A DNA stretch of 64,000 nucleotides from Prostheceraeus crozeri (taxonomy: Eukaryota > Platyhelminthes > Polycladida > Euryleptidae), in assembly GCA_907163375.1 (NCBI GenBank), contig CAJQUW010003080.1:62001-126000 (forward strand). Reading direction: 5' to 3'. The position numbers and the translations under genes are program-made. A model generated the notes under the pieces. That model was not told the origin of the DNA and searched no databases. It saw nothing but the letters and a program-made list of their open reading frames with translations. Below, piece after piece: positions 58,031-64,000 of the stretch; within the stretch, counting starts at the first letter, position 1, and every line of letters starts with the position of its first letter.

Positions 58031-58798
58031 ATCCAAATTGATCACGATCGATGTTGCTCATGAACACAGAGTCCAAGACAAGATTTTCCTAAATTTTCTC
58101 TAGCTCAGGCAGTACGGTGATAGGTCTCAGCTAGTTCACAATAGCAGGACTGGTTTCCATGCTTCCAGGCTGATGGAACAACGTGATTGAGAATGCACGG
58201 GATGTAAATGTTGAATAAAGGATGAGATAAAAATAAGGCGCCTTCCCTCAGAAGTCTTGGTGGAATTCAGTCACTTGCCATCGATTCATTTGTGCGAACA
58301 TTTAGAAGTCTCATGTAAATGTCGTATGCATCAGAAAGTGGACACCAGGATTCAGTCTCAGTCGCAACCATGTGAAAACTTGTTGATGAGCTAGCAATAG
58401 TGTCAGCGACAATTCGATTTTCGAATTGATGATTTATATAATTTTTCTATAACATCATTTTTTGAAAATGTGGAATTCAAATTTTGAATTGCTATTTACA
58501 GTTACAAGATGACCAAGTTGGTGGTAAAAACGAGCACCACCATTGAAAAGAGCTCTGAGTCTCCCTGGTGAAGTGCGGAAGGCTGAAGGCTTAGTTGACA
58601 TACCGACTTATATGAATGTGTGATTTTATCTGTGAATGTTCAGTTAGATAGATCAGTTGAATGGAGTCCGCACCTAAATGGTTTTTCTTTCATTCACTCC
58701 CGAGCCAAATGCTCAACTGCATACGTTGAAAGTATTGGAAAATTCGCTTCCACATGTCTGTCTTATACACATTCGAAGATTGTGTGAAGACTTCAGCA
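58031..58798. other. Probable LINE remainder, then unassigned
   Basis: 58031-58330 may be the LINE's 5' side on the - strand but is too decayed to read confidently. 58430-58798 is unassigned. Confidence 0.35.
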
Positions 58799-58806
58799 AT
58801 TCAATG

Positions 58807-59414
58807 CAGCGATGCGGAGTCCTCTCATTTTGATAGGACTCCGACTCTGACTCCGGATGGCAAGTATATCAGCCTTAGTTCTGGTAACCTACATCATAGA
58901 TCATTATAGGTTTATCTGAGCCTGATTTTAGTGATCATTGCTGTATCAAATCAATCATTTTCTATGAAAATTTACCAACTTTGCACATCACTTGTTGGTG
59001 TGTGCTTCACGCGGTTTTTCTCCTGTCTCTACCAGGCAGGAATATCCCACATACTTCTCCAAAAAAATCTGAGTGCACTTTCGATTATAATGTGCGTTAT
59101 GTAGGAGCCATCGCACACGATTGACGTTAGGGTAAGAGGTAATGATCTCAAGCAAACTAATAGTTTACTTTTGTCTCTCGTGTGACCTTTGGTGCGCATG
59201 TGTTATCGAGGCTAGGAAGGCTACTAATTCTCTACTAAATTACCGAGTGAAACGACAATCTTTTTTTCACTATCACGGTCCATTCCCTCAATTATTACAA
59301 GCTTTGCATACACTGCTGTCTGTACTTTTGGTTGCCGGAGAAAGTTGACTGTCCTATCATTTGATAGGACTCCAACTCCGGCAAAAATGATAGGACTCCT
59401 ACTCCGCATCCCTG
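58807..59414. mobile_element. MITE-D copy 2 (608 bp)
   Basis: Ends CAGCGATGCGGAGTCC / ACTCCGCATCCCTG, flanks ATTCAATG / ATTCTATG (7 of 8). The interior aligns with copy 1 at 16738-17451 but has lost some sequence; the 106-codon frame of copy 1 is closed here by stops. Confidence 0.88.
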
Positions 59415-59422
59415 ATTCTATG

Positions 59423-60153
59423 CCTCCCGCCTTCACGAGATCGAAATGATATTTCTATACGCCTTGCTCTTGGCATAACCATGAAAATACCTTGCCGGCT
59501 GGGAATTCACCATTTTAACTTGATGTTAACTCAATGTACTTAGAATTGATGAAGTTAGCAATGACGACCAGAACGTCTGTCAGACAGATCACCAGAGACA
59601 TTGTCTTTTTAGATGTCGTTCGGTGCCATATTGACGTCAATTTCATAGATTTCAGATGAATATGAGCTTGGCAAACTCAGATGAAACAGACAAAGATCAG
59701 AAGATAAAGGGACAATCAATTACTGGGTTAGAGAATGAGAGAATGAATAGCTGAGTGTGTCAGATGCGGCGGATGTCTACTTTGAAATTCGAAGTCTCGC
59801 ATGAACTTTCATTACAGAATAGCCAAATATTGTTAGAAGTGATAAGCATTCAAGATCGAATGATGAAGGCGAATGCTTCACAAATCATTTTTAGAGGAGG
59901 CATTTTTCAGCCTGGGAATTTATTGGCTTTGTAATCTTTTGGTTCTGTCGTCGAGTCACCTCCAGAGTGTTTTTCCGGAAGTCAGCATGACCCAGGTGGA
60001 AGCGAACCGTGGTTGGTGGGGTTATGATGCAACGGGAACCTATAAGGTATTATCGAACGCTTGTCTATGTTGATCATAGTAATGAAAAAGTGCCATATTT
60101 TGTGATAGAACGATGAAACACATTGAGAGATATCTTTTGAAGTTAAATAGAAC
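59423..60153. other. Unassigned non-coding DNA
   Basis: No recognised feature. Confidence 0.4.
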
Positions 60154-60190
60154 CATGGACTTCTATAATATAGCATTATAGAAGTCCATG
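60154..60190. repeat. Perfect hairpin, 16-bp stem, 5-nt loop
   Basis: CATGGACTTCTATAAT, loop ATAGC, then the exact inverse. Same arm word as the fold-back at 29205-29263. 60190-60370 continues with TCTAGATGTCTG / TCTAGATGTCTA and TAGATGTCGACATCTA words, so the element may be larger. Confidence 0.8.
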
Positions 60191-60397
60191 ATAGAGCCAA
60201 GGAGGGTCTAGATGTCTGTAATTGTGATGCTATATCTAGATGTCTATCTTTAGATCCATTACTGCGCTACTGAAATTAACATAGACATAATAGAGGGGCC
60301 ACAATGATATCTGGTAGTCCATGTGAGATCGGCACGCAAAGATAGATGTCGACATCTAAATATATTAGATGACCATAGCGCGTTCGATAATATACAG

Positions 60398-61444
60398 CAT
60401 AGAAATTAACAATACCATAGAAAGTCCTAGAATGGAAATTGCATGAAAATTATCGCACACGCCGGGGGAACTTAGTTGGGGCAAAATGTAAACTGTGCGA
60501 GTTGGTTTCCAAGTTTTCTGATTGACATTTATATTTATCAAGTCAACTTGTGATCTGGGTTGTTGCCACTTGTGCAAAGATCATGTACACAAAAGCAATA
60601 ACGAATTTACAAAATACTGCGGCGACAGGATGAAAAAGAAGGAAATCCTTTAAATCGTTCTGTACGTTCATCATTTTGAAATATCGCTCCTATAATCTAT
60701 CAAGAGTATAATCAGACACATATGCAACTTGTAATGTCGATTTACAGAACATGCATTACTCCAGCTTGAAATCAGAGGCCAAGAAATCTTCGGGTATTTA
60801 TTTTATTTTTTTAAAGGGCTCCCTATTCATTATATTTGAACAATTTTCGAAATCTCTTCATGCATTCGAACATCAGCTTCCAAAATATCATCACACTATA
60901 TCACATAAGTCATTCAATGATTAATTGAAGAATTCCAGTGACATTCTGTTTATCTGAGAAATGATTGTCGGTGAAGAAGCTTTCAGTGTGTTTTTTCCAG
61001 AAAAGCGCTAGGTTTCTTAACCGCTTGACGGAGAAATTATTCAATAATTAGACATTTTAACTGTGAATTCTTAAGATCTTCTTACAACCAGTACACCGGC
61101 CACTTTCAATTATGACTCTGTGAACGAAATTTTAATTCGCTTTTCAGTGTTGATAAATTGTATAATAGTTGTCAATGACTGCTACAAATAGACAGCATAT
61201 TAATCCATGGAATAATAGGCTATTTCACATGAAACAATGCCACCATCTCACTTAAAATTCCCTTCAAGAAGATCCTGTAATTAGGTGTCAACAACTTCCA
61301 CTACCAACTTGGCAAATAGTTTGACGATGATGTAATGTTTTAGATCGAATCTGATCTACAAACCATAGATTTTTCCATGTGCCATCATTGTGCATAGGCA
61401 AGATATCAAACTTCCATTCTAGTGTGCTATTATCTATTTCTATG
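60398..61444 (+). mobile_element. MITE-B long form (1,047 bp)
   Basis: Begins CATAGAAATTAACAATACC and ends TATCTATTTCTATG, flanks ATATACAG / TTATACAG (7 of 8). The first 100 bp (including CGGGGGAACTTAGTTGGGGC) and last 45 bp match short MITE-B copies; the central 900 bp is new and AT-rich. No transposase seen. Confidence 0.8.
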
Positions 61445-61552
61445 TTATACAGCTACTTGAGCTACTCTATCCGTACTCCACTCAAAGATATAGCACTCGG
61501 CTTCGCATCGTGCTATTTTTTTGAATGTCCTACGGATGTCGTAGCTGTATAA
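61445..61552. repeat. Nested fold-back next to MITE-B
   Basis: Outer arms TTATACAGCTAC (61445) and GTAGCTGTATAA (ending 61552); inner arms ATAGCAC / GTGCTAT around TCGGCTTCGCATC. The left outer arm supplies the MITE-B target duplication. Confidence 0.65.
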
Positions 61553-62230
61553 CTCGTACTATAAGGAGGTGTGCCTGCATACCTGCATTCATTGGAATAT
61601 ACGAGTATTATGAATGTATGAATGAGATTTTCGGTACTATTATTCTTTTCCCCCCCTCCACATTTTTGTTATTGACACACGAGAGTTTTGCATCGTCTCT
61701 CGATGCACGATCTTCTCTTGCTCCTAAGGGCAGTCTCAGTGCTGTCGCAAGAGCGTTGAGTGTGTAAAATGAGTTTGTAGAACATTTACAGCCTCAGAAC
61801 TAAACAACTGCCCGTCATTGTCTGCATACAACAATACCACGAAGTTCATGATCACAGCTGTACCTTGTATTCTGACTGAGTACCCAAGGGACTAATCCTT
61901 CATCTCAGGGTTCAAGTAAGACTTCTCAGGGGTGCTGTACTGTCACTCATTGACAGTCTGACAGATGAAGTCTATTCTAAATCCAATATGACTAAGTTAG
62001 ATGAAATTTGATGAATTTGGAGAAGTTGGAAAATGTGCGGGGGGGAAGAATAGAAGTACCAGATGGTCTTTTGGGTGGCGCTGATAGTTTGGTACTGGAT
62101 TGTGTCAGATTGTCACAACTGAGTCCCATATACGCTGTGAGATGCTGCGTTTGCGAACCGTTCAGATGAGCCGACCCTTGTAGGAAGAAACGCAGCATCT
62201 GTGGCTGCCAAAGAATTTCGGGCCGTGTAT
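61553..62230. other. Unassigned non-coding DNA
   Basis: No recognised gene or repeat end. Confidence 0.4.
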
Positions 62231-62234
62231 AATG

Positions 62235-63057
62235 GTCTGGCAGCCAGAACAAATTTGTGCAGGGAACGACACCGGAAATTAGACTTTCACAGAATGATGT
62301 ACGCCCTATGTCCACTACGAATCTGCACGTTTGCCGAGTTGTAATTAGTTCCTCTTCCTGTCAGACAGAGAAAAACACATGTTAATCTAATGGGGCCCAG
62401 CTTGGAGCTCTTTGTAAGAATGAGATCTATGTTTTCTCTGATTAAGCTAAGTACTAAGCCCAGAGTCACAATATTTTACATGGAATGTCTTCAGGTCATT
62501 CCTTATGATGTTCATGAGCATTTATCTATGAAACTACACACATTTAGATTTGGCAAGCCTCCTAATGTCATACGTGCGAGAAATGCATCGTACTTTGCTA
62601 TAACTTGCGCTTTTTCATAACCAAACATCTGGTTTACCCTGGCTCCACAACTGAAACCATATTCATGGCACAGGGTTTATTCAAACATCTTCCTAATGTC
62701 GGCAAACATGAGCATTTTGAGTAATTTAATTCATATATTGCCGCATTCTCGCACACATTGCCGATACGAAGCATGACAATAACACATGCACATCATAGGT
62801 AACGACCTGAAGACATTCCGTGCCCAAAATAAGGTTCTAGGTTCACTATTTTCGACTTAATTATCGAAAATGTAGAAAATTTTATATCTGCCAGAAGCTG
62901 AATTCTGTGTTCCATTGGATTAACCTGTTTTTCTTTGATCCCGTCTGACAAGAAGAGGAACAAGGCAGACCGTAGCAGACGCGCAGATTCGTAGTAGGCA
63001 TTGAGTGTACATCATTCTGGGAAAGTCTCATTTTCGGCCTCATTCTGGCTGCCGGAC
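62235..63057. mobile_element. MITE-C copy 4, long palindrome (823 bp)
   Basis: Starts GTCTGGCAGCCAGAAC and ends GGCTGCCGGAC followed by TA. Long inverted arms (about 270 bp) around a centre richer than that of copy 3, including two related words TTCCTAATGTCGG and CTCCTAATGTCAT. Confidence 0.87.
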
Positions 63058-63059
63058 TA

Positions 63060-64000
63060 TAACACATGACTTGCTTGTTGCTGCACAGTCTCTACCTATT
63101 GCTAGAAACGGACGCTGAAGCGGGAGAGATAACAAGTGTGACCGCTTTCAGCGCGGAGGTAGAAAATAGTCATTGTTGCATCTATTGGCTTTGGAAGTAA
63201 CGCTGGTATTCGACCTTGTGGGAGTTCTTTCCCTCAATAAAGCATTTCTTTGTTTTCCATACATGTGTCGCTGGGGAAGACTAACCAGAATTCTAACCGA
63301 CTTCATTAACTGAATGCAAACTATCGTGATGATAAACCCGTTGCTATTTACACAATTTCTTTCACGACCATCCTTGTTAACATATATAGCTGAAGATTAA
63401 TTTGTGATCACATGCGAAAATACGTACAATGACCGCAAAATTTTGCAGATGATATTCTCCATTTCTACCTCCGTGGTCGCATAAAAACTCACAATACTTC
63501 ATCGCGTGCGTATCATTGTCTCCAATTTAGTACACTAACTTTTGCCGAGTTCGGAGACTTTCTTGATGTTCAATTTGTTGAAATAATTCTCTCAATAATA
63601 CTTGTTAACTTACAGCTCTCTATAAGCCATTAGCTGTCGCATGCTTCCAACAGAAATTCGACAGATGTTATTGAACGGTTTCGTGCGTAAACAAGGTTAA
63701 AAAGTCGGTTGATAAAATGAATCCAAGCATTGAGCAGAACTAAGTGTTATGATTATGAATGAAATTGCACCACCCTAAATCCAGGTACTATTCTTGAGAC
63801 TTAACATTGATGCCTGTCTTGATTTCATATCAATACAAAGAGGAATTCGGAGGTCTTGTAAGACCTGTGATCATTCGTGGTATGCAATCAAATCTCGGTA
63901 AAAGTGTTGAATCTTTTATTTAAAAAACATAGATATACCGTTTTTAAGTTATAAATGGAAGTCGAACCCGAATGTAACCCATAACTTGCTGAGGATGGAG
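63060..64000. other. Unassigned non-coding DNA
   Basis: No recognised gene or repeat end to the edge. Confidence 0.4.

Noticed and set aside
1-64000. CRISPR arrays, operons or a phage-like defence system
   Set aside because: Introns, SINEs, LINEs and mariner elements show a eukaryotic genome; no regularly spaced repeats or bacterial gene clusters are present.

Overview
This window is animal nuclear DNA, not bacterial. It is AT-rich and has almost no long reading frames. It carries tRNA-derived SINEs, decayed LINEs, Penelope-like GIY-YIG fragments, mariner/Tc1 transposons and many short terminal-inverted-repeat elements. The repeat mix suggests an invertebrate; I cannot name the taxon.

The only host gene I recognise is a protein kinase D (PRKD) gene on the + strand. 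Two internal coding exons are visible: 14285-14416 (first part of zinc-finger domain C1a) and 39757-40038 (rest of C1a, linker, first part of C1b). They are separated by a 25,340-bp phase-1 intron. The ubiquitin-like N-terminus, the rest of C1b, the PH domain and the kinase domain were not found, so the flanking introns probably run beyond both edges. On that reading essentially the whole window is one gene's introns, filled with transposons.

Layout. 0.65-2.76 kb: a dead mariner holding a MITE, which itself holds a second MITE. 3.6-4.1 kb: MITE-A. 4.5-5.2 kb: Penelope-like fragment split by MITE-C. 5.7-6.5 kb: element with GC-rich ends. 6.5-9.5 kb: TTAA-flanked element containing a MITE-A. 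13.1-14.1 kb: MITE-C split by a GC-ended hAT-like element. 14.3 kb: PRKD exon. 15-25 kb: MITE-B, MITE-D, a LINE tail, a palindromic MITE-C, SINEs and a perfect hairpin. 25.9-29.1 kb: a Tc1-like element holding a second Tc1-like element. 29.3-31.0 kb: TTTA-flanked element. 32.0-32.8 kb: composite MITE-A. 36.5-39.5 kb: LINE fragments and a hAT-like element. 39.8 kb: PRKD exon. 41.0-42.3 kb: an apparently intact mariner with an uninterrupted 352-aa DD34D transposase and matching 27-bp terminal repeats. 43-64 kb: further SINEs, MITE copies, LINE and Penelope fragments.

I saw no new multi-gene system. The strongest leads are the intact young-looking mariner, the dated insertion series given by exact target-site duplications, several TIR families I cannot assign to a superfamily, and a near-perfect 28-bp hairpin in the PRKD intron.
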